This document shows, piece by piece, positions 9,166-17,887 of a stretch of DNA of 64,000 bases. The notes under the pieces were generated by a model. That model saw only the letters and a program-made list of their open reading frames with translations, did no database searches and was not told where the DNA came from. Numbering within the stretch: the stretch's first letter is position 1; each line of letters opens with the position of its first letter. Made by a program: the position numbers and the translations under genes. This DNA is from Mesorhizobium sp. Z1-4 (GTDB lineage: Bacteria > Pseudomonadota > Alphaproteobacteria > Rhizobiales > Rhizobiaceae). The DNA is taken from positions 1-64,000 of the forward strand of contig NZ_RCIO01000005.1 of NCBI RefSeq assembly GCF_004000235.1, written 5' to 3'.

Positions 9166-9337
9166 GCCGGTTATCGCCGGACTGAGGCAACGCGCCCCTT
9201 TTCTTGGGCAAGCAATCAGCGCTATTTTGAACATGCGTCGCGGGCGTCCGCGGCGCATGTTTCGTTTAGCCCCTGCATGCCGGGCCTTCCACGTCCGCAG
9301 CCATCTCGAAGCAGGACAAGAGCCGGAGTAGCTGCCG

Positions 9338-11563
9338 ATGATGCGTCAGTATGAGCTTGTCGAGCGTGTTCAGCGCTACAAGCCCGACGTTAATGAGGCG
9401 CTGCTCAACAAGGCCTATATCTACGCCATGCAGAAGCACGGCCGGCAAAGGCGCGCATCTGGCGACCCCTATTTTTCGCACCCGCTCGAAGTCGCGGCGA
9501 TCCTGACCGACATGCATGCCGACGAAGCCACCATCGCCGTGGCGCTGCTGCATGACACGATCGAGGACACGACTGCCACAAGGCAGGAGATCGACGAGCT
9601 GTTCGGTCCCGACATGGGCCGGCTAGTCGAGGGCCTGACCAAACTCAAGAAAATCGATCTTGTCTCGAAGAAGGCTGAGCAGGCAGAAAATCTGCGCAAG
9701 CTTCTGCTGGCCATTTCCGACGATGTGCGTGTGCTTCTGGTCAAGCTTGCCGACCGCCTGCACAACATGCGCACGCTCGATCATGTGCCGCATTCGAAGC
9801 GCCAGCGGATTGCCGAAGAGACGATGGAAATCTATGCGCCGCTTGCCGGTCGCATGGGCATGCAGGACATGCGCGAGGAGCTGGAGGAGCTCGCCTTTCG
9901 TCACATCAACCCGGAAGCCTACGCCGCTGTCATCGAGCGCCTCACCGAGATCACCGAAAGCAGCAAGAACGTCATCTCCGCCATTGAAGTCGCGCTCACC
10001 GATCTCTTCGAGCGCAACAAGATCGACGCGGTGGTGAAAAGCCGGCGCAAGAAACCCTGGTCCGTTTTCCGCAAGATGGAAACCAAGGGGCTGTCGTTCG
10101 AACAGCTCTCCGACATCTTCGGTTTCCGCGTCATCGTCGACAACGTGCCCGACTGCTACCGGGCTCTCGGCGCGATCCACAGCACCTGGTCGATGGTGCC
10201 CGGCCGTTTCAAGGACTACATTTCGACCCCGAAGCAGAACGACTACCAGTCGATCCACACTACGATTGTCGGCCCTTCGCGCCAGCGCGTGGAACTGCAG
10301 ATACGAACTCATGAGATGCACCGCGTCGCCGAATACGGTGTCGCCGCGCATGCGCTCTACAAGGATCTGCCGGAGGGGGCGAACGGCGGCAGCCATGCGA
10401 TCTCGCGCGACACCAACGCCTATGGCTGGCTGCGGCGCACCATCGAAGCGCTGTCGGTCGGCGACAACCCGGAGGACTTTCTGGAAAACACCAAGCTGGA
10501 GCTGTTCCAGGATCAGGTGTTCTGCTTCACGCCCAAGGGCATGATCATCCCGCTGCCGCGCGGTGCGACACCGATCGATTTCGCCTACGCGGTTCATACC
10601 GATGTCGGAGACACCTGCGTCGGCTGCAAGGTCAATGGCCGCATCATGCCGCTGGTGACCGAGTTGAAGAACGGCGACGAGGTCGAGATTATCCGGTCCA
10701 AGGCGCAGGTGCCGCCGGCGGCCTGGGAAAATGTCGTCGTTACCGGCAAGGCGCGCTCGGCGATCCGCCGCGCCACCCGCAACGCGATCCGCAAGCAGTA
10801 TTCCGGGCTTGGCACCCGCATTCTCGAGCGCGCGTTCGAGCGCGCCGGCAAATCCTTCACCAAGGACGCGCTGAAGCCGGCGCTTCACCGGCTTGCGCGC
10901 AAGGAGGTGGAGGACGTGCTGGCGTCGGTCGGCCGCGGCGAACTTTCCTCACCCGACGTGATGAAGGCCGTGTTCCCCGACTTCAAGGATGAGCGGGTCA
11001 CGCATCCGCCGAAGGAGGAGGGCTGGTTCAACATGCGCAATGCCGCGGGCATGCTGTTCCAGATCCCGGGCCGTTCGTCGCGCAAGAGCAAGAAGCCGAC
11101 GCAGAAACAGGGCGACGCGGTGCCGATTCGTGGCGTCAGCGGCGATCTTCCCGTCCGCTTCGCGCCGGAAGGTGCCGTGCCCGGAGACCGGATCGTCGGC
11201 ATTCTGCAGCCGGGTTCGGGCATCACGATCTATCCGATCCAGTCTCCGTCGCTGACCGCTTATGACGACCAGCCCGACCGCTGGATCGACGTGCGCTGGG
11301 ATATCGACGAGGACACCAAGGAACGGTTTCCTGCCCGGGTGACCGTGACCGCAATCAACGAACCCGGTTCCCTCGCCAATATCGCCCAGGTGGTTGCCGC
11401 AAACGATGCCAATATCCATATGCTCTCCATGGTGCGCACCGCTCCCGATTTCACCGAGATGATCATCGATCTCGAAGTCTGGGATCTGAAGCAGCTCAAC
11501 CGGCTTCTGTCGCAGCTCAAGGAGCATGCCAGCGTTTCGGACGCCAAACGCGTGAACGGATAG
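9338..11563 (+). CDS. rsh: Bifunctional (p)ppGpp synthetase/hydrolase (Rsh)
   Basis: Makes and degrades the stringent-response alarmone (p)ppGpp. Domain order in the 741 residues: N-terminal HD hydrolase with His48 (YFSHPLEVA) and the HD pair at 72-73 (LLHDTIEDT) intact; synthetase domain with ETKGLSFEQLSDIFGFRV and GRFKDYISTPKQNDYQSIH; TGS domain around FTPKGMIIPLPRGATPIDFA; and a C-terminal ACT domain (about 665-741, RVTVTAINEPGSLANIA). Both active sites look complete, as expected for the single Rsh of rhizobia. GGAG at 9323-9327 lies about 11 nt upstream of ATG 9338; a second in-frame ATG follows immediately. Confidence 0.95.
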   Translation: MMRQYELVERVQRYKPDVNEALLNKAYIYAMQKHGRQRRASGDPYFSHPLEVAAILTDMHADEATIAVALLHDTIEDTTATRQEIDELFGPDMGRLVEGLTKLKKIDLVSKKAEQAENLRKLLLAISDDVRVLLVKLADRLHNMRTLDHVPHSKRQRIAEETMEIYAPLAGRMGMQDMREELEELAFRHINPEAYAAVIERLTEITESSKNVISAIEVALTDLFERNKIDAVVKSRRKKPWSVFRKMETKGLSFEQLSDIFGFRVIVDNVPDCYRALGAIHSTWSMVPGRFKDYISTPKQNDYQSIHTTIVGPSRQRVELQIRTHEMHRVAEYGVAAHALYKDLPEGANGGSHAISRDTNAYGWLRRTIEALSVGDNPEDFLENTKLELFQDQVFCFTPKGMIIPLPRGATPIDFAYAVHTDVGDTCVGCKVNGRIMPLVTELKNGDEVEIIRSKAQVPPAAWENVVVTGKARSAIRRATRNAIRKQYSGLGTRILERAFERAGKSFTKDALKPALHRLARKEVEDVLASVGRGELSSPDVMKAVFPDFKDERVTHPPKEEGWFNMRNAAGMLFQIPGRSSRKSKKPTQKQGDAVPIRGVSGDLPVRFAPEGAVPGDRIVGILQPGSGITIYPIQSPSLTAYDDQPDRWIDVRWDIDEDTKERFPARVTVTAINEPGSLANIAQVVAANDANIHMLSMVRTAPDFTEMIIDLEVWDLKQLNRLLSQLKEHASVSDAKRVNG

Positions 11564-11729
11564 GCTCATTACGTCCTTAGTTGTTGTTGTGGCTGCCACA
11601 TTGCGTGTTTATGGTCCGGTTGGGAGTTGCTGGGGCACGGCGATACGCTTGGTTAACAAGCCGCCATTATTCTCCTGCCATGGGTGGGGTCGCGGATGCG
11701 GCTTCTGACAAACGAGTATTGACGGCGCG

Positions 11730-12320
11730 ATGCTGTTTCGACGCAGAAAACCTGAAGATTCATGGGGCCGGATTCGCACCTGGCTTTGGCCCCGCAGGTC
11801 GGTCTGGCGATCGACCCAGTATTTCGTCAAACGTGTGCTTCGGATTACGGCGACGCCGCATGCGATCGCGGCCGGCGCCGCAGCCGGCGTGCTGGCTTCT
11901 TTCACGCCCTATCTCGGGTTTCATTTTCTCATTGCGGCGGCTCTGGCGATCTGCCTGCGCGGCAATGTTGTGGCCTCCGCACTCGGAACCATGGTCGGCA
12001 ATCCGATCACCTTTCCCTTCATCTTTGCAGGAACCCTGGAGCTTGGCCGTTTCCTGCTCTACGGCCGCCATCCCGAATCGTTTGCTCCTCTGAACCTCGC
12101 ATCGACCCTGCGCCATCTCGACTTCAGCCACATCTGGGAGCCGCTGCTGTGGCCGATGACGGTCGGAGGGCTGGTTCTCGGGTCGCTGGCCGGCGTGGCC
12201 GTTTATCTGCTGACCCGCTGGGGCACGGTCATGTTCCGGGAGGAACGCCGCAAGCGGCTTGCCGAGCGAGCCAAACGCCGCGCTCAGGCGGCGATGGCCG
12301 CCCAGCCCGGTACGGCGTGA
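11730..12320 (+). CDS. DUF2062 membrane protein
   Basis: A 196-residue inner-membrane protein of the DUF2062 family; the function is unknown. The N-terminus is basic (MLFRRRKPEDSW). The family core ATPHAIAAGAAAGVLASFTP and GNPITFPFIFAGTLELGRF (about 42-110) contains two hydrophobic segments, a further membrane segment sits at WPMTVGGLVLGSLAGVAVYLL, and the C-terminus is a very basic Arg/Lys/Ala tail (REERRKRLAERAKRRAQ). acpS begins 12 bp downstream, consistent with co-transcription. A 166-bp spacer without a recognised gene separates it from rsh. Confidence 0.85.
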   Translation: MLFRRRKPEDSWGRIRTWLWPRRSVWRSTQYFVKRVLRITATPHAIAAGAAAGVLASFTPYLGFHFLIAAALAICLRGNVVASALGTMVGNPITFPFIFAGTLELGRFLLYGRHPESFAPLNLASTLRHLDFSHIWEPLLWPMTVGGLVLGSLAGVAVYLLTRWGTVMFREERRKRLAERAKRRAQAAMAAQPGTA

Positions 12321-12332
12321 ACTGATAGCTTC

Positions 12333-12734
12333 ATGATTGTCGGCATCGGCAGCGATCTCATCGACATCAGACGCGTCGAAGCTACGCTCGAGAGGTTTGG
12401 CGAACGTTTCATCAACCGCGTCTTCACGCCGGTGGAACAGGCACGCTCGGAACGGCGCAAGCAGCGCGCTGCATCATATGCCAAACGATTCGCCGCCAAG
12501 GAGGCTTGCGCCAAGGCGCTTGGAACCGGGCTGTCGCGAGGGGTTTTCTGGCGCGACATGGGCGTGGTCAATCTGCGCGGCGGCAAGCCGACGATGAAAC
12601 TCACGGGCGGCGCGGCAGCGCGGCTGAACGAGCTGCTGCCCGAAAACCATCGTGCTCACATTCACATCACCATCACCGACGACCACCCGCTGGCGCAGGC
12701 GTTTGTGATCATCGAGGCGCTGCCGGTCGACTAG
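12333..12734 (+). CDS. acpS: Holo-[acyl-carrier-protein] synthase
   Basis: Transfers 4'-phosphopantetheine from CoA to a serine of acyl carrier protein, activating it for fatty acid synthesis. The protein is 133 residues, normal for AcpS. The signatures are [13 protein letters not shown] with Asp8, and [15 protein letters not shown] with the metal-binding Glu; the C-terminal strand has [19 protein letters not shown]. It begins 12 bp after the DUF2062 gene and lies 103 bp upstream of lepB, in the acpS-lepB-rnc-era-recO order common in alphaproteobacteria. Confidence 0.95.
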   Translation: MIVGIGSDLIDIRRVEATLERFGERFINRVFTPVEQARSERRKQRAASYAKRFAAKEACAKALGTGLSRGVFWRDMGVVNLRGGKPTMKLTGGAAARLNELLPENHRAHIHITITDDHPLAQAFVIIEALPVD

Positions 12735-12837
12735 CCGCTGTTGCGCCGCCACAAGGCTGCCGCAATAGCGTTGCCCCTGCCGGTGTGAAGGTCTAATACG
12801 GCTGCGGCCCACCGGGGCTGTTCGAACCGAGGAAGAA

Positions 12838-13587
12838 ATGAGCGTGGCAGAAAAAACGCAGAAGAAGTCCGGCGGGCTTGGCGAGACCGTCAGCGTCATC
12901 GTTCAGGCGCTTATTCTGGCACTGATCATCAGAACGTTCCTGTTCCAGCCTTTCTCGATTCCGTCGGGATCGATGCGCCCGACGCTTCTTGAGGGCGATT
13001 ATCTGTTCGTCACCAAATGGGCCTATGGCTACTCGCGTCACTCCCTGCCGTTTTCGCCGCCCGTCTTCTCCGGCCGCATCTGGGATGCCGAGCCCGAACG
13101 CGGTGATGTCGTGGTGTTCAAGCTGCCGCAGGATACGAGCTTCGATTATATCAAGCGCGTCATCGGTCTGCCGGGTGACCGCATCCAGATGCGTGACGGC
13201 GCGCTGTTCATTAATGACGAGCCAGTGGCGCGCGAGAAGGTCGGTGAGATCAACAATCCCGACATTACCGAGGTCAATCGCCCGGTTGAGGTGTGGCGCG
13301 AGACGCTGCCCAACGGCGTATCCTACGACACCCTCGATCTTACCAAGAACGGCATCGGCGACGACACGCGTGAATTTCGTGTGCCCGAGGGCCATTATTT
13401 CATGATGGGCGACAACCGCGACAACTCCACCGACAGCCGCTTCACGGTCGGTTTCGTGCCGCACGAAAACCTGGTCGGGCGCGCCAACATCATTTTCTTC
13501 TCCATCGCCGGCGGCCACAGCCCGCTCGAAATCTGGCAATGGCCGGCGGAACTGCGTGTCGACCGTCTGTTCGGATGGGTCGAGTAG
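12838..13587 (+). CDS. lepB: Signal peptidase I
   Basis: Membrane-bound serine/lysine protease that removes signal peptides from exported proteins. It has 249 residues with one N-terminal membrane segment (about 17-36), then the catalytic domain on the periplasmic side. The Ser45 nucleophile lies in IPSGSMRPTL, and Lys106 in YIKRVIGLPGD is the general base; the late motif GDNRDNSTDSR is also present. A clear ribosome binding site (GAGGAAG) precedes the ATG. rnc follows within 20 bp, so both are probably expressed together. Confidence 0.96.
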   Translation: MSVAEKTQKKSGGLGETVSVIVQALILALIIRTFLFQPFSIPSGSMRPTLLEGDYLFVTKWAYGYSRHSLPFSPPVFSGRIWDAEPERGDVVVFKLPQDTSFDYIKRVIGLPGDRIQMRDGALFINDEPVAREKVGEINNPDITEVNRPVEVWRETLPNGVSYDTLDLTKNGIGDDTREFRVPEGHYFMMGDNRDNSTDSRFTVGFVPHENLVGRANIIFFSIAGGHSPLEIWQWPAELRVDRLFGWVE

Positions 13588-13604
13588 ACGATGCGGGCCG
13601 GCAG

Positions 13605-14315
13605 ATGCCGAAACGCGTGGTAGCCGGCGCGGCGCCGGTCGAGGGCATTGCCGCTCTCTCCGGGCACAGATTCGCTGACATGGCGTTGCTCGAAAGAGCA
13701 CTGACCCACGCCAGCGCCCGCAAAGGGATCGACTATCAGCGGCTCGAGTTCCTGGGCGACAGGGTGCTGGGGCTCGTGATCTCCGAAATGCTGTTTTCTA
13801 GCTTTCCGGCCGCGCCGGAAGGCGAGCTTTCCGTCAGGCTGAACGCGCTGGTGAATGCGGAGACGCTGGCGTCCATCGCGGAGGAAATCGGCCTCACGGC
13901 ATTCATCGCGACCGGCGCCGAACTGCGTGCGCTGTCTGGCCGCAAACGCGTCAACGTGCGGGCCGACGTTGTCGAAGCGCTGATAGCAGCACTTTATCTC
14001 GATGGCGGGCTGGACGCCGCCCGCGCATTCATTCACCGCCACTGGTCCGAACACGCCGAATCCGCTGGTGCTGCCCGCCGTGACGCCAAGACCGAACTTC
14101 AGGAATGGGCGCACCAGGTGGCCGGTGAGGCGCCCAGCTACGCGCTTGAAGGCCGTTCGGGCCCCGACCATGATCCGCTTTTTACGGTGAAGGCCAAACT
14201 CAAGGGCTATCAGCCGGCGAGCGGCAAAGGGCGCTCCAAACGCGAGGCGGAGCAGAATGCGGCCGCAGCGATGCTCGAGCGCGAAGGCATTTGGGAAAAG
14301 GAAGATAACGGGTGA
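13605..14315 (+). CDS. rnc: Ribonuclease III
   Basis: Double-strand-specific endoribonuclease that processes rRNA precursors and structured mRNAs. It has 236 residues: the catalytic RIIID domain with signature RLEFLGDRVL (47-56; acidic metal-binding residues Glu48 and Asp52) and a second acidic site near DVVEALIAALYLDGG, then a C-terminal dsRNA-binding domain (about 160-236, ending GKGRSKREAEQNAAAAML). ATG 13605 (MPKRVVAG) is preferred; in-frame ATGs at 13575 and 13539 lie within lepB. Its TGA overlaps the GTG start of era, indicating translational coupling. Confidence 0.95.
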   Translation: MPKRVVAGAAPVEGIAALSGHRFADMALLERALTHASARKGIDYQRLEFLGDRVLGLVISEMLFSSFPAAPEGELSVRLNALVNAETLASIAEEIGLTAFIATGAELRALSGRKRVNVRADVVEALIAALYLDGGLDAARAFIHRHWSEHAESAGAARRDAKTELQEWAHQVAGEAPSYALEGRSGPDHDPLFTVKAKLKGYQPASGKGRSKREAEQNAAAAMLEREGIWEKEDNG

Positions 14316-15229
14316 ACACCGAACCCGATCAGAAAACCACGCGCTCCGGCTTCGTTGCCCTCATTGGCGCTCCGAATGCGGGCAAATCGACGCTTGTCAA
14401 TCGTCTCGTTGGCGCCAAGGTTTCGATTGTTACGCATAAGGTGCAGACCACGCGTGCCATCGTACGCGGCATCGCCACGCATGGCGCTGCACAGATCGTA
14501 TTTGTCGACACGCCCGGCATCTTCAAGCCGAAGAGGCGGCTCGACGAGGCGATGGTCACCACCGCCTGGGGCGGTGCCAAGGATGCCGACCTGGTGCTGG
14601 TGCTGATCGATGCCGAGCGCGGCATCAAGGGCCACGCACTGGCGCTGCTCGAAAATATCGGCGAGGTGCGCCAGCCCAAGGTTCTGGTGCTCAACAAGAT
14701 CGACCGGATCAAACGCGACACGCTTCTGGCGCTGACGGCGCAGGCGAACGAATATGCCGCCTTCGAGCGCACCTTCATGATTTCGGCGCTGGACGGCTCG
14801 GGCTGCGGCGACCTGCTCGATTATCTGGCGCAGAAACTGCCGGAAGGGCCCTGGTATTATCCCGAGGACCAGCTTTCCGATCTGCCGATGCGCCAGCTGG
14901 CGGCTGAAATCACCCGCGAAAAGCTGTTCCTGCGGCTTCACGACGAACTGCCATATTCTTCCCATGTCGAGAACGAGAAATGGGAGGAGAAGCCCGACGG
15001 TTCGGTACGTATCGAACAGGTGATCTATATCGAACGCGACAGCCAGAAGAAGATTGTGATCGGCAAGAAGGGCGAGACGATCAAGGCGATCGGCGAGGCC
15101 GCCCGCAAGGAGCTGTCAGAAATCCTCGAACAGAAGGTGCATCTCTTCCTGTTCGTGAAGGTACGCGAAAACTGGGGCAATGATCCCGAGCGCTACCGCG
15201 AGATGGGACTTGAATTTCCGAAAGGATAG
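14312..15229 (+). CDS. era: GTPase Era
   Basis: Ribosome-biogenesis GTPase that binds the 3' end of 16S rRNA during 30S maturation. In 305 residues: G1 GAPNAGKST (19-27), G2 around KVQTTRA, G3 DTPG, G4 NKID, G5 SALDGSG, then a C-terminal KH domain with VIGKKGETIKAIG and a conserved KVRENWG. The start is GTG in the arrangement GTGA, overlapping the rnc stop by 3 nt; rnc-era coupling is a classical arrangement. recO follows after 14 bp. Confidence 0.96.
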   Translation: MNTEPDQKTTRSGFVALIGAPNAGKSTLVNRLVGAKVSIVTHKVQTTRAIVRGIATHGAAQIVFVDTPGIFKPKRRLDEAMVTTAWGGAKDADLVLVLIDAERGIKGHALALLENIGEVRQPKVLVLNKIDRIKRDTLLALTAQANEYAAFERTFMISALDGSGCGDLLDYLAQKLPEGPWYYPEDQLSDLPMRQLAAEITREKLFLRLHDELPYSSHVENEKWEEKPDGSVRIEQVIYIERDSQKKIVIGKKGETIKAIGEAARKELSEILEQKVHLFLFVKVRENWGNDPERYREMGLEFPKG

Positions 15230-15243
15230 TTCAGGCTTGAACA

Positions 15244-16005
15244 ATGGAATGGCGCGACGAGGGAATCATTCTCGGCACCCGCAAGCATGGCGAAACCAGC
15301 GCCATCCTTGAGGTCATGACGCGTCAGCGCGGGCGCCATCTAGGCATGGTGCGCGGCGGACGCTCACGCAAGCTCCAGCCGCTCCTGCAACCCGGCAACG
15401 AGGTCGAAATCCACTGGCGTGCCCGGCTCGACGAGCATCTCGGCACGTTTCAGGTCGAAGGGCGCGAGCTCAATGCGGCGCGCCTGTTCGAAAGCTCTAT
15501 TGCCGTCTACGGCCTGCAGCTTCTGGCCGCCCATTTGCGGCTCCTGCCCGAGCGCGATCCGCACCTGCGGCTTTATGAAACGCTCAAGCTGCTCATCGCC
15601 CATCTGGACGACGCCGGCACGGCGGCCGAACTCGTCATCCGCTTCGAGCTGGCACTGCTTGACGACCTTGGCTTCGGGCTCGACCTGTCGCGCTGCGCGG
15701 CAAGCGGCGCGCGAGAGGAACTCGTCTATGTATCGCCAAAGACCGGCCGCGCCGTATCGCGCCAGGCAGGCGAGCCCTGGCACGACCGGCTGCTTCAGCT
15801 GCCGGGATTTCTCGGCCCCGGGGCCGGCCGCCCGTCGGATCCGGCAGCGCTCGATCAGGCGTTCAGGCTGACCGGCTATTTTCTGGCCCGCCATGTCTAT
15901 GAGCCGCGCGGGCTGACGGAACCCGAGGCGAGAACCGGGTTTTTGTCGTCGGTACGAAGGCACGTTTCGCAAGGGGCGGCACAATTGGGAGGCGATGCGG
16001 CATGA
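15244..16005 (+). CDS. recO: DNA repair protein RecO
   Basis: Works with RecF and RecR to load RecA onto SSB-coated single-stranded DNA in gap repair. The 253-residue protein begins [22 protein letters not shown], here cited as [17 protein letters not shown], the N-terminal OB-fold of alphaproteobacterial RecO, followed by a helical C-terminal domain. No zinc-finger cysteines are evident, as is common outside Firmicutes. It follows era by 14 bp, and its stop overlaps the ATG of the thioesterase gene by 4 nt, so the series from rnc onward looks translationally linked. Confidence 0.93.
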   Translation: MEWRDEGIILGTRKHGETSAILEVMTRQRGRHLGMVRGGRSRKLQPLLQPGNEVEIHWRARLDEHLGTFQVEGRELNAARLFESSIAVYGLQLLAAHLRLLPERDPHLRLYETLKLLIAHLDDAGTAAELVIRFELALLDDLGFGLDLSRCAASGAREELVYVSPKTGRAVSRQAGEPWHDRLLQLPGFLGPGAGRPSDPAALDQAFRLTGYFLARHVYEPRGLTEPEARTGFLSSVRRHVSQGAAQLGGDAA

Positions 16006-16532
16006 GTGACGGCGAGGGGCTCGAGATCTACCCCGGATATTTCTCGCGCCTGGGCGTGGGCACGATCCCGATCGAGGACCTGCCGAAATATTCGGGCCTC
16101 GAACTCCTTCGACGCGTTGCTGACGGCACCTATCCCGCGCCGCCGATCGGCGGCCAGTTGAATTTTTCGCTCTATGAAGTGGCAGAAGGCAAGGCTGTTT
16201 TTCGCGGCGTTGCCAATGAGCGCCACCTGAACCCGCTTGGCGCCGTACATGGCGGATGGACTGCAACCATCATGGATTCAGCACTTGCCTGCGCCGTGCA
16301 GACGTTGCTTGCCAAGGGCGAGGCCTATACGACCGCCGAGTTCAAGGTGAACCTGATCCGCCCGATCACGCCGAAGACCGGGCTGGTGGAGTGCACCGGC
16401 ACGGTGGTTCACAAGGGCCGCACAACGGCGGTTTCGGAGGCGTCTTTGCGTGATGCCGATGGCAAGCTGCTCGCATTCGGCACCGAAACCTGCTCGATAT
16501 TCCCGATGTCGGACCTGATTGCCCGAAGATAG
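16002..16532 (+). CDS. PaaI-family hotdog thioesterase
   Basis: A 176-residue single-domain hotdog-fold protein, predicted to hydrolyse an acyl-CoA thioester in the cytoplasm. The family signature is [19 protein letters not shown], with the HGG turn and the Asp of the central helix, followed by [14 protein letters not shown] and [11 protein letters not shown]. The natural acyl group cannot be read from sequence. Its ATG overlaps the recO stop (ATGA). It ends 3 bp before the convergent MFS transporter gene. Confidence 0.85.
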   Translation: MSDGEGLEIYPGYFSRLGVGTIPIEDLPKYSGLELLRRVADGTYPAPPIGGQLNFSLYEVAEGKAVFRGVANERHLNPLGAVHGGWTATIMDSALACAVQTLLAKGEAYTTAEFKVNLIRPITPKTGLVECTGTVVHKGRTTAVSEASLRDADGKLLAFGTETCSIFPMSDLIARR

Positions 16533-16535
16533 AGC

Positions 16536-17771
16536 TTACTCCGCCGCTTCCGCCACTGGCCGATCCACCGGCTTCTCCGCGATCGGCCAGTGCACCACCG
16601 CTGCGAATAGCCCGAGCAACACACCCAGCCACCATACGGGATCGTAACTGCCGATGCTGTCATAGAGATAGCCGCCGAGCCATACGCCCAGAAACGACCC
16701 GATCTGGTGCGACAGGAACACGATGCCGCCCAGCATGCCGAGGTGGCGGGTGCCGAACATGATCGCCACCAGTGCGTTGGTGGGCGGCACGGTCGACAGC
16801 CACAACAGACCCATGAGGATCGAGAAGACGATCACGCTGGCTGGCGTCTGCGGCAGGAGCAGGAAGGCTGTCACGAGTGCCGAACGGCCAAGGTAAATCC
16901 AGACCAGAAGCATGGGCTTGGAATAGCGCTGGCCGGCAAAGCCGGAGCTCAGGGATCCGATGATGTTGAAAAAGCCGATCAGCGCCAGCGCGATCACGGC
17001 ATAACGCGCCTCGATACCGATATCGGAGATATAGGCCGGGAAATGCGCGGTGATGAAGGCAACCTGGAAGCCGCAGACGAAGAAACCGGATACCAGCAGC
17101 AGATAGCTGCGATGTGCCAGCGCTTCGGTCAGAGCCGACGCCACAGTCTGGTTGGCATTGACTTCCTGTACGGTGCCGCTGGAGGAATTGCCGCGCAGCG
17201 GTATGGCCAGCACCGGGATGATGAGCATCATCGCGCTCATCGCGATCAGCGAATCGTACCAGCCGACATAATCGATCAGCCCCTGCGACAGCGGCGCGAA
17301 AAAGAACATGCCGGCCGACCCGGCCGCGGTTCCGAGGCCGAAAACCAGGCTGCGCTTTTCCGCCGGCGTGTTGCGTGCGAAGGCCGCCAGTACGATTCCG
17401 AACGATCCCGCAGCGACACCGAGACCGACCAGAACGCCACCACCGATATGCAGCATCAGCGGCGTCGACGAACCCGCCATCATGGCCAGGCCCAGCGCGT
17501 ACATGACGCCGGACAGCGCCAGCACGCGCCAGGTGCCGAACTTGTCGGCCAGCGCTCCGAACACCGGCGTGCCGAGCCCCCAGGCCAGGTTCTGAAACGC
17601 CATGGCGAGGCCGAAGGTGGTGCGGTCCCAGCCTTTCTCGGCAAGCATCGGCAGCTGGAAGAAGCCCATTGCCGAGCGCGGGCCGAAGGTCAGCGCAGCA
17701 ATCAGGCAGCCGCAGGCGATGATCAGCCAGGGAAGGCGCGGATCTGCGCGGTTGGCGGTGGGCAGGGCCAT
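16536..17771 (-). CDS. MFS transporter (monocarboxylate/oxalate-formate-like branch)
   Basis: A 411-residue major facilitator with about 12 membrane helices, predicted to move a small organic solute across the inner membrane. The MFS motif A region between helices 2 and 3 reads GALADKFGTWRV, with a second-half equivalent near SSGFAGQRYSKP. N-terminal segments (GPRSAMGFFQLPMLAEKGWD) resemble MCT/OFA-type carriers, but the substrate is not assignable. The gene stands alone; about 55-95 bp upstream are two near-identical palindromic boxes and a promoter-like sequence (separate entries), suggesting repression by a small-molecule-sensing regulator encoded elsewhere. Confidence 0.85.
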   Translation of the reverse strand: MALPTANRADPRLPWLIIACGCLIAALTFGPRSAMGFFQLPMLAEKGWDRTTFGLAMAFQNLAWGLGTPVFGALADKFGTWRVLALSGVMYALGLAMMAGSSTPLMLHIGGGVLVGLGVAAGSFGIVLAAFARNTPAEKRSLVFGLGTAAGSAGMFFFAPLSQGLIDYVGWYDSLIAMSAMMLIIPVLAIPLRGNSSSGTVQEVNANQTVASALTEALAHRSYLLLVSGFFVCGFQVAFITAHFPAYISDIGIEARYAVIALALIGFFNIIGSLSSGFAGQRYSKPMLLVWIYLGRSALVTAFLLLPQTPASVIVFSILMGLLWLSTVPPTNALVAIMFGTRHLGMLGGIVFLSHQIGSFLGVWLGGYLYDSIGSYDPVWWLGVLLGLFAAVVHWPIAEKPVDRPVAEAAE

Positions 17772-17802
17772 AGGTCAAGGTTCCTGACTGAATTCCGGCC
17801 GG

Positions 17803-17831
17803 ATAATAGGCCGCCAGCCAATCGGTACAAA
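17803..17831 (-). promoter_or_regulatory. Putative promoter of the MFS gene
   Basis: On the minus strand TTTGTA (plus 17826-17831) and TATTAT (plus 17803-17808) are 17 bp apart, 32 bp upstream of the MFS start. The -35-like element overlaps the first palindromic box at 17827-17839, the geometry expected for repression. The -35 match is weak. Confidence 0.35.
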
Positions 17832-17865
17832 TGAATTGTCGGCGCTATTCGATCAAATTAATTGA
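17827..17865. promoter_or_regulatory. Tandem operator-like palindromes upstream of the MFS gene
   Basis: Two 13-bp boxes, ACAAATGAATTGT at 17827-17839 and TCAAATTAATTGA at 17853-17865, share the core CAAAT-N-AATTG and are inverted repeats with 4-bp outer arms. Their centres are 26 bp apart, between two and three helical turns. They form an AT-rich patch in GC-rich DNA. MarR- or TetR-type operators look like this; the regulator is not in the neighbourhood. Confidence 0.45.
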
Positions 17866-17887
17866 CCGGTCCGCGCGCCGTGCAAGG

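Noticed and set aside
9623-10888. 421-codon minus-strand frame opposite rsh
   Set aside because: Antisense shadow of a well-conserved gene, no recognisable domain or ribosome binding site.
16707-17834. 375-codon plus-strand frame opposite the MFS gene
   Set aside because: Gln/Arg/His-rich shadow of transmembrane codons read backwards.
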